A stretch of 64,000 nucleotides of DNA from Rufibacter sediminis (GTDB lineage: Bacteria; Bacteroidota; Bacteroidia; Cytophagales; Hymenobacteraceae): the NCBI RefSeq assembly GCF_014269285.1, contig NZ_JACOAF010000012.1, forward strand, positions 1-64,000. The letters run 5' to 3'. The position numbers were made by a program, and so were the translations under genes. A model generated the notes under the pieces. That model searched no databases, was not told the origin of the DNA, and saw nothing but the letters and a program-made list of their open reading frames with translations. Below are positions 1 to 8,611 of this stretch, piece after piece (the stretch's first letter is position 1; every line of letters starts with the position of its first letter).

Positions 1-275
1 CGGTCTGCCCGCGTTTGTCACTTTTCTCCTGGATGAGAAAAGTAACCAAAAGAATCATGAAGAAAAGAAACTCGCTGACGCTCAGACAATCTTTTCTTCA
101 GTAAAAGGTACCACCTGGCAGCCGTCCTCAGTTTCATAGGGAGCGTAGGGCATTGCTGCTGGTGACGTTCGTGCGTGTGCTATCTCAACACTGGGCTACG
201 CATGCGGCCCAGCGCCGAGACAGCGCAATGGCTGAGTAGGGTTTGGAGCCGCTGCAATGCCTGTATTGTCCTGCG
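1..275 (+). repeat. Long dispersed repeat, module B, copy 1
   Basis: The first 57 bases are identical, in inverted orientation, to 40205-40261. Similarity then continues in blocks (ACTCGCTGACGCTCA, GTTTCATAGGGAGC, CATTGCTGCTGG, GTCCTGCGGACG) to about base 275, matching the reverse complement of 39985-40205. It contains a hairpin with arms CTTTTCTC and GAGAAAAG around CTGGAT. No credible gene lies in it. The left end is cut by the window edge, so the full length is unknown. Degraded relatives of the hairpin part appear near 2288-2316 and 14788-14814. Confidence 0.8.
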
Positions 276-305
276 GACGGGAAAAAGTAAAATAGTTGGT
301 GGGAG

Positions 306-332
306 AATTCTCCTCCTGGGAGGGGTGAGGTG
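306..332. repeat. G-rich REP-like element, copy 1
   Basis: TCTCCTCCTGGGAGGGG followed by TGAGGTGGG. It resembles the element at 389-425 (short CCTCCT/AGGAGG hairpin followed by a G-rich tail). Elements of this look are common between genes in Bacteroidota; function unknown. Confidence 0.45.
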
Positions 333-338
333 GGTTCT

Positions 339-368
339 GTTTCAAGGCTGATTTCTGAAAAGCAGGCC
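339..368. repeat. Palindromic intergenic repeat R1
   Basis: Copy of the window-wide palindrome: left arm GTTTCAAGGCTG, centre ATTTCTGAAAA, right arm GCAGGCC. The outer part of the right arm is lost. Confidence 0.6.
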
Positions 369-388
369 GAGAAAGCAGCAAGAGCAAA

Positions 389-425
389 AGCTCCCCTCCT
401 AATTTAGGAGGGGCTGGGGGTGGTT
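389..425. repeat. G-rich REP-like element, copy 2
   Basis: Palindrome CCCCTCCTAA/TTAGGAGGGG with a G-rich tail (CTGGGGGTGG). It is unrelated in sequence to the GTTTTAGGCC family and lies between two copies of that family (339-368 and 431-463). Confidence 0.6.
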
Positions 426-430
426 ACATC

Positions 431-463
431 TTTGCCCTCCTTTTCTGAAAACAGCCTTGAAAC
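431..463. repeat. Palindromic intergenic repeat R2
   Basis: Centre TTTTCTGAAAA with right arm CAGCCTTGAAAC. The left arm (TTTGCCCTCC) is degraded. Confidence 0.5.
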
Positions 464-549
464 AGACGGGCTTCTGCTTAACGAATACCTTTTAAAGCGG
501 CGTGCATCTATGAATTTAGACTGAATCTGTATTACCCCAAATGGCCGGG

Positions 550-586
550 TTTGAAGAACCAATAATGGCTTTTACCGGTATATTTG
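550..586 (+). promoter_or_regulatory. Candidate Bacteroidota-type promoter for ferritin
   Basis: TATATTTG at 579-586 matches the -7 consensus TAnnTTTG exactly. A TTTG at 550-553 could be the -33 element, but the 25-nt spacing is longer than usual, so the -33 assignment is weak. It would give a leader of about 45 nt before the ferritin start at 636. Confidence 0.4.
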
Positions 587-635
587 AGTTAAGGCGCTTA
601 CGCAAAGCAGAGCCTGCATAACAGAGATACTTACC

Positions 636-1169
636 ATGAAAGATTTATTGAGACTGCGTACCTCTCTTTCAGAGGAAATTGAGACGCTCTTAAACGAACA
701 GATAAAAGTAGAAGCCCATTCCTCGGCCACGTATTTAGCCATGTCTAGCTGGTGCAACCGCCAGGGTTTTGATTACAGCGCCGATTACTTCATGAAACAG
801 TCACACGAAGAGCGCGAGCACATGCTTAAGCTTTTCAACTTTGTGAGTGATTTGGGCGGCCATTCCATCTCGCCGGAAGTGGTGAACATTCCGCAGGAGT
901 TCGATTCTTTCCGTGATGTGTTTGAAAAGGCGCTGCAACAGGAGATTTTTGTGACCCAGCAATTCAACCGCCTGGCCGACCAATGCATGAAGTCCCGCGA
1001 TTTCATGACGTTCCAGTTTCTGCAGTGGTTCCTGAAAGAGCAGGTAGAGGAGGAGTATGTCGCCCGCCGCGCCCTGGAACTGTTTGACGTGATTGGCGAA
1101 GAAGGCACCGGGCGTTGGGAGATTGACAAAAACGTGCGTAAAATCAAGTACGACAACGACGGCGAATAA
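636..1169 (+). CDS. Ferritin (non-heme, FtnA type)
   Basis: Iron-storage ferritin, a cytoplasmic 24-mer that oxidises Fe(II) and stores it as ferrihydrite. The 177-residue length fits bacterial ferritins. Ferroxidase-centre residues are visible: Glu26, Glu59 and His62 (in HEEREH), Glu103 and Gln136, the pattern of E. coli FtnA shifted by nine residues, so the centre looks intact. No heme-ligand methionine of the bacterioferritin kind was noted. It stands alone, with a promoter-like TATATTTG upstream and a shared two-way terminator after it. Iron or redox regulation would be usual, but no operator could be recognised. Confidence 0.95.
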   Translation: MKDLLRLRTSLSEEIETLLNEQIKVEAHSSATYLAMSSWCNRQGFDYSADYFMKQSHEEREHMLKLFNFVSDLGGHSISPEVVNIPQEFDSFRDVFEKALQQEIFVTQQFNRLADQCMKSRDFMTFQFLQWFLKEQVEEEYVARRALELFDVIGEEGTGRWEIDKNVRKIKYDNDGE

Positions 1170-1196
1170 CCTTTCCCAAAAACTTCTAGTTTAAAA

Positions 1197-1232
1197 AAGA
1201 ACCCCTCACGCCTGTAAGCCTGAGGGGTTCTT
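1197..1232. terminator. Bidirectional intrinsic terminator
   Basis: Perfect 12-bp stem AAGAACCCCTCA (1197-1208) / TGAGGGGTTCTT (1221-1232) with an A-run before and T-rich sequence after, between the convergent ferritin and ferredoxin genes. Confidence 0.85.
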
Positions 1233-1235
1233 CGT

Positions 1236-1508
1236 TTATTTGCCCAGCACCTGCTCCCGGAAAACCTCCAGAATCTGAGATTCGGTCATGTCATGCAGCC
1301 AGAGGTTCTGGGGCTGGATGCTGAAAATAGGGCCGTGTTTGCAGCGGTCGGTACAATCGGTTTTGATGATTTCCACTTCGTCTTTCAGGCCAGCCATCTT
1401 CAGCTGGTCGCGCATGGTTTTGCGGATCTCTTTGCCGCCGCGTTTCTGGCATTTGCCGCTGCCGCAAGCGTAAATCACTTGGCGCGGGTTGGTTGGGTAT
1501 TTGCTCAT
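1236..1508 (-). CDS. Thioredoxin-like [2Fe-2S] ferredoxin
   Basis: Small (90 aa) cytoplasmic protein of the thioredoxin-like [2Fe-2S] ferredoxin family, the fold of NuoE and Shethna-type ferredoxins. Four cysteines are placed as expected to bind the cluster: Cys15 and Cys20 in YACGSGKC, Cys52 and Cys56 in DCTDRC. The fragment CKHGPIFSIQP after the second pair is typical of the family. The specific electron-transfer partner is unknown. It faces ferritin across a shared terminator and may be co-transcribed with the membrane protein gene upstream (1643-2203), 134 bp away, though a palindromic repeat lies in that gap. Confidence 0.85.
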   Translation of the reverse strand: MSKYPTNPRQVIYACGSGKCQKRGGKEIRKTMRDQLKMAGLKDEVEIIKTDCTDRCKHGPIFSIQPQNLWLHDMTESQILEVFREQVLGK

Positions 1509-1591
1509 AACTGCGTGAATGCTCTCTCTTGGGTTGTACGGAAGGCAGCCAGATTAGCTGTCTTTCCCGCCTTGGCCACTTGCGTGCGTCT

Positions 1592-1627
1592 GTTTTTGAG
1601 CCCGTTTCTGAAAAACAGCCTCAAAAC
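1592..1627. repeat. Palindromic intergenic repeat R3
   Basis: GTTTTTGAG ... CTCAAAAC arms around a GTTTCTGAAAAAC core, in the gap between two minus-strand genes. The G-A/T-C arm bases differ from the usual AGG/CCT yet still pair. Confidence 0.65.
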
Positions 1628-1642
1628 AAACCAGCTGAAACG

Positions 1643-2203
1643 TTAGTCTTCGTAGGCGTTGCGTTGCCGCTGTGCTTTATAGAGCTGCCAGATGTAGAGC
1701 AAAATGCCCAGGGCCAGAAACCCGTAGATGGAGTAGGCCAGCACCCCGCTGTTTTCCTTGGCGACAAGGTCTTTGCCTAGGAAGAACGTGAGGTTTTTGG
1801 CAGGAGCCGTTAAGCCGTACAGTTTCCGGACGCCGCCGTTCTCCAGCACATCTTCGCGGTTGCTGTACTCCACGCGCAGCCGGTCGCCGGGCTTGATGGC
1901 GGACCTGAAGGCAGCGGTGTCAAAGTTGGCCTCCTCTTGGCCCGAAAGCTCAAACCGCTCAGCGAATTCCTTGAGCCAGATGCCGTAGTCTCGCTCGCCT
2001 TCGGGCGTTTTCTTGAAAGAGTAATTGATAAAGGTTCCTTCCTTCACCACCAGATCCTGCGCCTGCTTCACCTTCTGGGTGAGGTTCTTGAAAATAAGAA
2101 GGCCCAACCCCACAATGATCAGGAGAATGGCCGGCATGAACTGCCCCGATATAGGCAAAGGGAAAGTAGGAACGCCTAAGGTGCGTCTACTGCGTGCTGA
2201 CAT
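1643..2203 (-). CDS. Two-TM membrane protein, unknown function
   Basis: 186 residues. A hydrophobic segment at about residues 23-40 (FMPAILLIIVGLGLLIF) and a second at about 155-175 (YSIYGFLALGILLYIWQLY) enclose a soluble, charged middle of some 110 residues. This suggests a DUF3592-like layout with the middle outside the cytoplasm, but no family is recognised with certainty. The start is ATG; a later in-frame ATG at residue 23 is also possible, because the first 22 residues are Arg/Pro-rich and not an obvious signal peptide. No clear functional context with the ferredoxin downstream. Confidence 0.6.
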   Translation of the reverse strand: MSARSRRTLGVPTFPLPISGQFMPAILLIIVGLGLLIFKNLTQKVKQAQDLVVKEGTFINYSFKKTPEGERDYGIWLKEFAERFELSGQEEANFDTAAFRSAIKPGDRLRVEYSNREDVLENGGVRKLYGLTAPAKNLTFFLGKDLVAKENSGVLAYSIYGFLALGILLYIWQLYKAQRQRNAYED

Positions 2204-2326
2204 AGTATGTTTGAAATAAGATAAAGTTCTAAAAGTATTAAAACTATGCCGGGAATAGAAGAGTTCGTTTTTCCGGGAAGTTCCTGCGCCTACTTTCCAG
2301 AGAAACGAAAGTAACCTGCCGAGCCA

Positions 2327-2362
2327 CGTTTTAGGCCCGAAATCCTAAAAACAAGCCCAAAA
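2327..2362. repeat. Palindromic intergenic repeat R4
   Basis: CGTTTTAGGCCCG ... CAAGCCCAAAACAG with a degenerate core, between minus-strand genes. A degraded copy of the module B hairpin (TACTTTCCAGAGAAACG) lies just before it at 2290-2315. Confidence 0.6.
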
Positions 2363-2381
2363 CAGAAGCCACGGAGCCGCG

Positions 2382-2951
2382 CTAAAACGAGACATTGTTC
2401 AAACGACCTTCCCTGATTTGGATGACTTTACCGGAAAACGCACTGTAAACATCCAACTCGAAATTCGCGGAGAAGCGTCTTTGCCCCAGGTCAAACGCCG
2501 TGACGGTGAACGTTCCCGTGTGCTGCGGACCGGTGGAGAAAATGCCGGGCGTATTGGCGGGGTGGCGGCCCAGGTACTGGAGCGCCCCATTACTGCCAGC
2601 CCCGCTCCCGGGCGTGTTGTCTAAGTTGTAGTACAGGGTAGATTGCTGTTGCAGAAGGTAACTGCCCGTGCCGCGTACGTCCCAGATGTCCAGGTGAAGG
2701 CTTTTGATGGAGTCATTGCAGCTATCGGTGCCCCTAATGACCAACCGCCCGTTGCCCGCGTCATACGTCACTTCCAGGTTGTTCTTGGGCAAGGTGGGCG
2801 TGGGGATTTTGCTTCCCTCCAGATTGGTGCAGGCGGTAAAAGCCCGTCCGTTTATCTGGGCGGTCATGGCCGGGTCTTCCAGGAATTCATCTCCACAACC
2901 GGTAAAAATAACGCAAGAACAAAAAAGGAAGAGGGTGAAAATAAAACGCAT
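2382..2951 (-). CDS. Lipoprotein, DUF6252-like
   Basis: Predicted lipoprotein of 189 residues. The ATG at 2951 is chosen over an upstream TTG (2975) because it directly begins a signal peptide, MRFIFTLFLFCSCVIFTGC, with the lipobox FTGC. The mature part is beta-rich, beginning with an AQINGRAFTA segment and carrying GxLVIRGTDS and SANFELDVYS strands, as in the Bacteroidota lipoprotein families of the DUF6252 type, which have no known function. It probably sits on the outer or inner membrane. It lies 94 bp downstream of the large sorting-domain protein and may share its transcript. Family assignment is tentative; lipoprotein status is firm. Confidence 0.65.
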   Translation of the reverse strand: MRFIFTLFLFCSCVIFTGCGDEFLEDPAMTAQINGRAFTACTNLEGSKIPTPTLPKNNLEVTYDAGNGRLVIRGTDSCNDSIKSLHLDIWDVRGTGSYLLQQQSTLYYNLDNTPGSGAGSNGALQYLGRHPANTPGIFSTGPQHTGTFTVTAFDLGQRRFSANFELDVYSAFSGKVIQIREGRLNNVSF

Positions 2952-3045
2952 GGGCAGCAAGTAAAATCCAGACAACGAGCGGAGGAAGGTCAGTAGAGAG
3001 ACAGGGAAAAAGCCGGTTTCCCCTATGGGCGGAGAGGAAACCGGG

Positions 3046-6000
3046 TCATTTCAGAATCTCCACCCAGCCTTTGGCGGTGTTGCCGTCGGTGTCTTTCAGG
3101 ATGTAGAAATACGTGCCTTCTGAGAGGTCGCCGCCATCCCACTTCTGGTTGTAGATTTTCTGCTGGAAAATCTGTTTTCCCCATAAGTTGTAGACAATGA
3201 TCTCGGTGGGCAAGCAACTGAAATGCTGCACGAAGGTGTCGTTCTTGCCATCGCCGTTCGGGGTGAAAATGTTGGGGATGAACGGAGGCTTCACCACTAC
3301 TTCGCCTACTTCCAGTATTTCCTGACAGCCGTTCCCGTACGTGGCCACCAGCGTGACCTGATAATTGCCCGGCGTCTGGTACAGGTGCCGAGGGGCTGTC
3401 TCATTAGATTGGGTTCCGTCGCCAAACTGCCAGGTAAAGCTGCTGGCGTTGGTGGTGCCGTTGGCAAAAGTGGCGTTGAACGGCGCGTAACCCGAGATGT
3501 CAGGATTATCTGCGCAGGCATTTGCCAGATGGGCTTCCATGGAAGGAGGGGGGAGTACGGTTATTTTCCTGGTCCCCGTAGCCGGACAGGGCTGCGTAAT
3601 GGAATACGTCACATTGACGGAGCCAGAGAAACCCGCCGGTGGGGTGAACATACCAGAAGATGAGATGTTAGGGCCGCTCCAGGTGCCGCCCGCTATGTTA
3701 GCCCGTAACTGAAAAGGCACCATGCTGCCCGGGCATAGCGTGGTGTCAGGGCCCAGGTTAAGGGTAGAGGAAATCACTTCTACGGTTTGGGTCACAGCGC
3801 CACAACTCCCGTTCAGGCCATCGTTTATGTAGGTAATCACGTGTTTGCCCACGCCAGCGGTAGCCGGGGTGAAAGTGGCCCCTGATACGCCTTTGCCGGA
3901 GAAAACGCCCCCTGCCGGAGAAGCCGTCAACGGTACTACTGCCGTGGAGTTGACGCAGAAGATAGTATCTGGCATGGTAAGCGTGTGCGGCTCCGGCGGA
4001 AGCACCTTCAGGATCATGGTATTGGCAATGGAGCAGGCCCCAGTGCCGGTAACGGTATACGTGAGCGTGCGGTCGCCTATCAGGGCAGGAGCGGGGGTGA
4101 AGTAATACCGGCCACCGATCATAGTGACGCCATCACCGGACCATACGCCGCCACTGGGCGAGCCCTCCATCCTAAGCGCGGGACCCTCTACGCAGATTTC
4201 CTGATCTGGGCCGGCATCTGCCCGCAGCTCTTCCGCGAAGTCAAACTTAAAGGCGGCGTTGTTGCAGTTGAGGCTGTTGTTGATTCTGGAGTAGTAATTC
4301 GCCCCGGGCGGAAAGGGGAAATTGGACCTTCCCTGGCAGCCGCCACACACCGCCTGGTAAACATAGCCTTTCTTATCGAAGCGGCTGGTGCCGCCGTCTA
4401 CGTGTTCGTAGCTTCCACCGGATATGCCCTGGTACCCGCCAAAAAAAGTGGCGTAGAGGAGTTGGCTCGCATCTGTGCCCAATTGCATGAGGTAGAAATC
4501 GCCGCCATCGGTAACGGTCTGGGCCGCTCCCGGGGTGGTAGGCAGTCCGTTGACCGTTCCGTTGCCGTAGACGCCCGCGTTGTTGGTGCCGCCCCAGCCC
4601 GAGATATAAATCCGTTGGCAGTCATCTACCAGAAAAGCGGTGGGCGAAATATCAATGGTGTTTCGGCCGGAGCCAAAAGCGGTAGACCAGACCGTGGTGG
4701 ACAAGTCATTGCTCAGCTTGTGCAGAAACTGCCGCCCGTTGTTGTTGCGGTAGGTGCCCCTGGTCACAGGGTAATCGCCTAAGGTCTGGCCAAACAGATA
4801 CACGCTGTTGGCGGCGTCTAATTGGAGGAAATACGTTTGGTCATAGGCCGGAGTGCCCATGAAGGTGGCTCCCATAATGGCCGTGCCGGTGTTGTTAATC
4901 TTGAGCACAAAGCCATCGGTGTTTCCGCCCGAGATAGGTTTCATGCCGTTGGCGGTGCCGGGCAGTGACGCACTGGTGGTTCCGCCGCAGACGTACACCT
5001 GCCGGTTCTGGTCTAACTGAATGGAATACGCAGCGTCAATGCCGGCTCCACCGTAATAGCTGGCCCAGAGCACCTGGCTCAGGTCTGGGGAAAGTTTGCA
5101 GACCACTGCGTCATGGGTGCCGCCGTGCTGTTGCGACCGAAACCCGTTCCGGGCCGGAAAGTCAGCGGAGGAGGTGTTGGAGGCGATGTAGATGTTGCCG
5201 TTTGGGTCTGTAATGATGTCGCCGCGGTACTGGTCTCCGTAGTTTTGCACCAGCGATGGGGTGGTAGGGGTAGGGAGCTTGGATAGAAGCCCGTCGTTGT
5301 GGGTGCCGCCTAAAAACGTGGAAGCCAGCAATGCGTCTCCGTTGCTGCTGAGGCGGGTGATGACCAGATCAGATCCGAAATCATACACGGGGTTTCCTCC
5401 GGAGCCCAACGGAGAAATGGACTCTCCGCCTTTGAAGTTGCGGCTGACTGCGTTCACAGAGGTGGGGTAATCTGCTGAACTGGTCGTGCCCAGCACAATG
5501 AGCTCATCTGCGGCGTTCACCACCAGGCTGTGCGGTGTCTCGGTGCTTGCGCCTCCAATATAGGTGGCGTAGAGCCGGGCCGCCGGGCCAATCGCTTTGG
5601 TGTCGTATTTGATGATGGCTATGTCCCAGTTGCCGTTGAAATTCTCATCGAACGCGCCCGTGGTCACCGGATACCCGATGCTGGAGACAATTCCTCCGGA
5701 ATACATGTTGCCCTGGCTGTCATAGGTGGCGGTGTAGCCCCAGTTGTCGGCGGTGGAGCCGGTGAAGGAGGAGAATTCCACGACTGGGTCAATCACTAGC
5801 GGGAGCTGTTGGTCATAGCCATCGGGAAACTGAAAGGAAAGGCGCTGGCCGTTGAGTTGGTACTGGCACTTTACTTCCACGCGTTGGTTCTGCACCAGTT
5901 GATACGCCACCGGTTTGTGCTCGGTGAGGTGACCCACCGAGGTTTCCACGCGCAGGTTGCCGTTCTCTAAAGACAGGTTGGCGCCGGTGTAGTTGAGTTT

Positions 6001-6600
6001 GATCTGGGCAGGAGATGCGCCGGGCGCAACGTGGAGGTCATATTTCAGCTGGCCTCCCTGTTCATACAAGGCCATGTCTACGCCCTTGTAGAGGCTCTTG
6101 TATTGCACCTGCCGGAAGCCCCGGGCGCCTTTTCCCCACTTTTTGGGGTCCTTGCCAAGGTAGTAGTTCCGGGTGCCAGGGGTTATTTCCTGCCCCTGCA
6201 AAGCCGGCGCGGCGTTCGCATTTTCAAACGTGACGGAATAGGCATGGCTTCTGATCCGCTTGGAGGCGGAAGTGGTCCGTTGCGTGGCCGCGTCTGCTTC
6301 CGGTGAGTGGCCGTGTTGGCTAACCGCCGTTGGGTCGCGCAGGACATAGACAAAACCGGTAGGCTGCAGAAACATTTTGCCGCCCGCAATGTCTGCCGCG
6401 TACGACACCTGTTTAGGCCATTGCCCCTCGTTCTCCACAAACTCCAGCGTGCGGGAGTCTGGGGCGGAATTGCGGGCGGAAACTACCGCGGGCGCGGGCG
6501 TAGGGGCAACAGGTGCGGGCGCTGGACTGGCAGTTCCCAGAAAGAATTCCAGCAGGGTCCAGAAGGCAGAAAAGACAAATAGGGGAGCAGGCAGGGTCAT
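3046..6600 (-). CDS. Large secreted surface protein: SBBP propeller, PKD and T9SS type B domain
   Basis: 1184 residues. An N-terminal membrane-spanning signal (LFVFSAFWTLLEFFLG) is followed by a DUF7948-type domain (about 48-275, beginning FVENEGQWPKQV). Next come repeated SBBP propeller segments (about 290-770), recurring as YATYIGG, ASTFLGG, ASYYGG, ATFMG and ATFFGG. Ig-like repeats starting GGxWSG/GGVFSG follow (about 800-1030), then a PKD domain (WQFGDGTQS), and finally a gliding-motility C-terminal sorting domain (IFTPNGDGKNDTF to the end). The last is the type B signal for the type IX secretion system, so the protein should be exported and held at the cell surface. An adhesin-like role is inferred from the architecture. 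No frameshift seen. Confidence 0.9.
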   Translation of the reverse strand: MTLPAPLFVFSAFWTLLEFFLGTASPAPAPVAPTPAPAVVSARNSAPDSRTLEFVENEGQWPKQVSYAADIAGGKMFLQPTGFVYVLRDPTAVSQHGHSPEADAATQRTTSASKRIRSHAYSVTFENANAAPALQGQEITPGTRNYYLGKDPKKWGKGARGFRQVQYKSLYKGVDMALYEQGGQLKYDLHVAPGASPAQIKLNYTGANLSLENGNLRVETSVGHLTEHKPVAYQLVQNQRVEVKCQYQLNGQRLSFQFPDGYDQQLPLVIDPVVEFSSFTGSTADNWGYTATYDSQGNMYSGGIVSSIGYPVTTGAFDENFNGNWDIAIIKYDTKAIGPAARLYATYIGGASTETPHSLVVNAADELIVLGTTSSADYPTSVNAVSRNFKGGESISPLGSGGNPVYDFGSDLVITRLSSNGDALLASTFLGGTHNDGLLSKLPTPTTPSLVQNYGDQYRGDIITDPNGNIYIASNTSSADFPARNGFRSQQHGGTHDAVVCKLSPDLSQVLWASYYGGAGIDAAYSIQLDQNRQVYVCGGTTSASLPGTANGMKPISGGNTDGFVLKINNTGTAIMGATFMGTPAYDQTYFLQLDAANSVYLFGQTLGDYPVTRGTYRNNNGRQFLHKLSNDLSTTVWSTAFGSGRNTIDISPTAFLVDDCQRIYISGWGGTNNAGVYGNGTVNGLPTTPGAAQTVTDGGDFYLMQLGTDASQLLYATFFGGYQGISGGSYEHVDGGTSRFDKKGYVYQAVCGGCQGRSNFPFPPGANYYSRINNSLNCNNAAFKFDFAEELRADAGPDQEICVEGPALRMEGSPSGGVWSGDGVTMIGGRYYFTPAPALIGDRTLTYTVTGTGACSIANTMILKVLPPEPHTLTMPDTIFCVNSTAVVPLTASPAGGVFSGKGVSGATFTPATAGVGKHVITYINDGLNGSCGAVTQTVEVISSTLNLGPDTTLCPGSMVPFQLRANIAGGTWSGPNISSSGMFTPPAGFSGSVNVTYSITQPCPATGTRKITVLPPPSMEAHLANACADNPDISGYAPFNATFANGTTNASSFTWQFGDGTQSNETAPRHLYQTPGNYQVTLVATYGNGCQEILEVGEVVVKPPFIPNIFTPNGDGKNDTFVQHFSCLPTEIIVYNLWGKQIFQQKIYNQKWDGGDLSEGTYFYILKDTDGNTAKGWVEILK

Positions 6601-6667
6601 CGTCAGAAATTGAAACTTCTGACTAAAATAAGCTAAATTTTCCTATAAATCTGCTGCTGGCCGCCGC

Positions 6668-6706
6668 TTGTTTTAAGGAGGATTTCAAAAAAAGAGGCAG
6701 AAAACC
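6668..6706. repeat. Palindromic intergenic repeat R29
   Basis: Weak copy: TTGTTTTAAGGAGG ... GAGGCAGAAAAC, close to the end of the YfiT-like gene. Confidence 0.4.
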
Positions 6707-6709
6707 CAA

Positions 6710-7255
6710 TTACCAGCCCATCCTCTGTTTTAAGGAATCAATATGCCCCACGTGGTGCTCGCCGTGCCAGGCGTACATGCCCGCCGCCTGAAACAAATAG
6801 ACCTCGCCGCTCTCAGGATGGTAAAAGGAACGGTGCCATTCTTCCATGCAGAGCGAGCGGAGCAGGATGATCCAGCGCTGGTGCAGCGCCTCCAGGAGTT
6901 GCAGCGAAAGGGCCGGGTCTGCCCAGTGAGCATCGTGCAGGTACGCCCAGGGAGACTCCTGGTACGGTTTAATCACGGGAATATCCTCGGTGAGGGCCAG
7001 CCGGAAGCGGGTGTAGGCATTGATGTGGCTATCGGCGACGTGGTGCACTACCTGGCGCAGGGTCCAGCCGCCGGGGCGATAGGGGGTGTCCAGCTGCTCG
7101 TCTGACAGCGGATGCACCGCCGCCCGCAATTTGGCCGGCAGGGCCTCCAGGCTGGTGAGGGATTGTTTGACAAATGCAGACCCGTACAGAGGCGGGGCCT
7201 CATATCGTCCCAGGGGGTAGCGTAAAAGTTCCAGGGGTAAAGTTGATGTTTCCAT
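6710..7255 (-). CDS. YfiT-like DinB-fold protein (putative thiol S-transferase)
   Basis: 181 residues with the DinB/YfiT four-helix bundle. The three metal-binding histidines of the family are present: His72 in HHVADSHINAYTRF, and His167/168 plus His171 in the terminal WHGEHHVGHID. Family members are annotated as metal-dependent hydrolases or bacillithiol S-transferases that detoxify electrophiles. The thiol used in this organism cannot be told from the sequence. Cytoplasmic, no signal peptide. The gene has its own gap on both sides; two other DinB-fold genes are rare enough that the one at 14881-15378 is worth noting as a distant relative rather than a duplicate. Confidence 0.85.
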   Translation of the reverse strand: METSTLPLELLRYPLGRYEAPPLYGSAFVKQSLTSLEALPAKLRAAVHPLSDEQLDTPYRPGGWTLRQVVHHVADSHINAYTRFRLALTEDIPVIKPYQESPWAYLHDAHWADPALSLQLLEALHQRWIILLRSLCMEEWHRSFYHPESGEVYLFQAAGMYAWHGEHHVGHIDSLKQRMGW

Positions 7256-7308
7256 GCAGATACAGAACTAGTCTTAACAAATCTAACGAAATGCACCGTT
7301 CTTGGCTG

Positions 7309-7345
7309 CGTTTTTGGCCTCTATTTTTGAAACTGCCCCCAAACA
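7309..7345. repeat. Palindromic intergenic repeat R5
   Basis: CGTTTTTGGCC ... TGCCCCCAAACAAG around ATTTTTGAAAC; arms partly degraded. Confidence 0.5.
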
Positions 7346-7671
7346 AGTCTGCCTCAGGCGCTTTATAAAGGCCGGGCGGAACGGTCATTCCTTTGAAACC
7401 CTGTAGCAGTACTGACTTCTGATCAATGTTGTGGTAACGTCTTTCCGGCGGTATTATCCTGTTCAGGAAATTGCTGCACAGAACAGCGGGTGTTGTTTTG
7501 CCTTCCGGCCAGGAAATTTTCACGACTAATAGAATGAACATCGCAAAGAAGGGCGGGGCGGGCGTAAAGCCGATGGCAGCGTTGATCTTGGCGGCACGGG
7601 ACTGCGTACGGAATGAAAGTGTACCGCTGGCGCAACAATGTCTGGGCGCCAACGGTTGTAGGACAGGTGCT

Positions 7672-7709
7672 GTTTTCGCATTGGTTTGCTGAAAACAGGC
7701 CCAAAACGC
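7672..7709. repeat. Palindromic intergenic repeat R6
   Basis: Right half well kept (TGAAAACAGGCCCAAAACGC), left half diverged. It ends 13 bp before the mutM start, so it would lie in the mutM leader or promoter. Confidence 0.55.
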
Positions 7710-7722
7710 AATTGCTTTTCCC

Positions 7723-8538
7723 ATGCCTGAGTTACCCGAGGTAGAAACGTACCGCCGCTTTATTGACGAGACCAGCTTGTACCTGCCCATTGCCGACGTA
7801 GACGTGCAAGACCCCAAACGGCAGCTGACCGTAGACCTGGACGAGTTCAGGAGAACTTTGCGCGGAGATCAGTTTACCGGCACCCAGCGCGTGGGCAAAC
7901 AGCTTTTTCTTTTGACGGCGAAGGGAACAGTGGTGACCATGCACTTCGGGATGACCGGTGACGTGGCTTTCTACCGCGATGACGCCGATACGCCACGCTT
8001 CGCCCGGGCCGTGTTTCACTTTGAAAACGGTTTCCGGTTTGCGTTCATTGACTCCCGGAAGTTTGGCCGAATCGGCTTGGCCCCGAGTGTGGACGCGTTC
8101 CGGCGGCAGAAGAAACTCGGTCCTGATGCGCTCACCCTCTCCACCGAAGAACTCACGCAAGGGCTGGCCAAAAAGAAATCGGCGATCAAGCCCCTGCTGC
8201 TGGACCAGCGCATTGCCCCCGGCGTGGGCAACTGGATTGCCGATGAAGTTTTGTTTCAGGCCCAGCTGGAGCCGGAACGCCCCGCCGACTCCCTACAGCC
8301 CGCCGAAATTGACCGACTGGCCACGGCCATCCGGGAGGTGCTGGAAACCGCCATCGCCGCCGAGGCCATCTACCGCGATTTCCCCTCGCACTACCTCATC
8401 CATGCCCGCGAATGGGACGACGCACCCGCCTCGGCCACCAAAGACGCCCATTTGCACTGCCCCCGGTGCCAGACCCTCATCCAGAAGAAGTACGTGGGTG
8501 GCCGCGCCACCTATTTTTGCCCAACTTGCCAGGTCTAA
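7723..8538 (+). CDS. mutM: Formamidopyrimidine-DNA glycosylase (Fpg/MutM)
   Basis: Base-excision repair enzyme that removes oxidised purines and nicks the AP site. 271 residues, the usual length. The N-terminus MPELPEVETYRR supplies the catalytic Pro2 and Glu3. A helix-two-turn-helix region (LLDQRIAPGVGNWIADEVL) and a complete C-terminal zinc finger follow: Cys246, Cys249, Cys266 and Cys269, with Arg261 in GGRATYFC where family members contact DNA. The start is fixed because processing must expose Pro2. It is immediately upstream of the AT-rich cassette-like region but is itself GC-rich like the rest of the chromosome, so it looks like a resident gene. Confidence 0.95.
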   Translation: MPELPEVETYRRFIDETSLYLPIADVDVQDPKRQLTVDLDEFRRTLRGDQFTGTQRVGKQLFLLTAKGTVVTMHFGMTGDVAFYRDDADTPRFARAVFHFENGFRFAFIDSRKFGRIGLAPSVDAFRRQKKLGPDALTLSTEELTQGLAKKKSAIKPLLLDQRIAPGVGNWIADEVLFQAQLEPERPADSLQPAEIDRLATAIREVLETAIAAEAIYRDFPSHYLIHAREWDDAPASATKDAHLHCPRCQTLIQKKYVGGRATYFCPTCQV

Positions 8539-8611
8539 AGCCAAAGTGCTCTGGATTGCTCACGGTTCGTAAAGCGAGTAAAAGCAGGACATGGTTGTTC
8601 TATCCTGTTCT

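Larger units (their letters stand above)
7256..7722. other. Intergenic region before mutM
   Basis: 467 bp between divergent genes. It holds palindromic copies at 7309-7345 and 7672-7709 and otherwise no recognised feature. Reading frames crossing it overlap the starts of both neighbouring genes and have no protein-like features. Confidence 0.6.

Noticed and set aside
3985-4782. 265-residue plus-strand open frame
   Set aside because: Shadow of the large sorting-domain protein.
7200-7817. 205-residue minus-strand open frame
   Set aside because: Overlaps the starts of both the YfiT-like gene and mutM and shows no domain or signal features.
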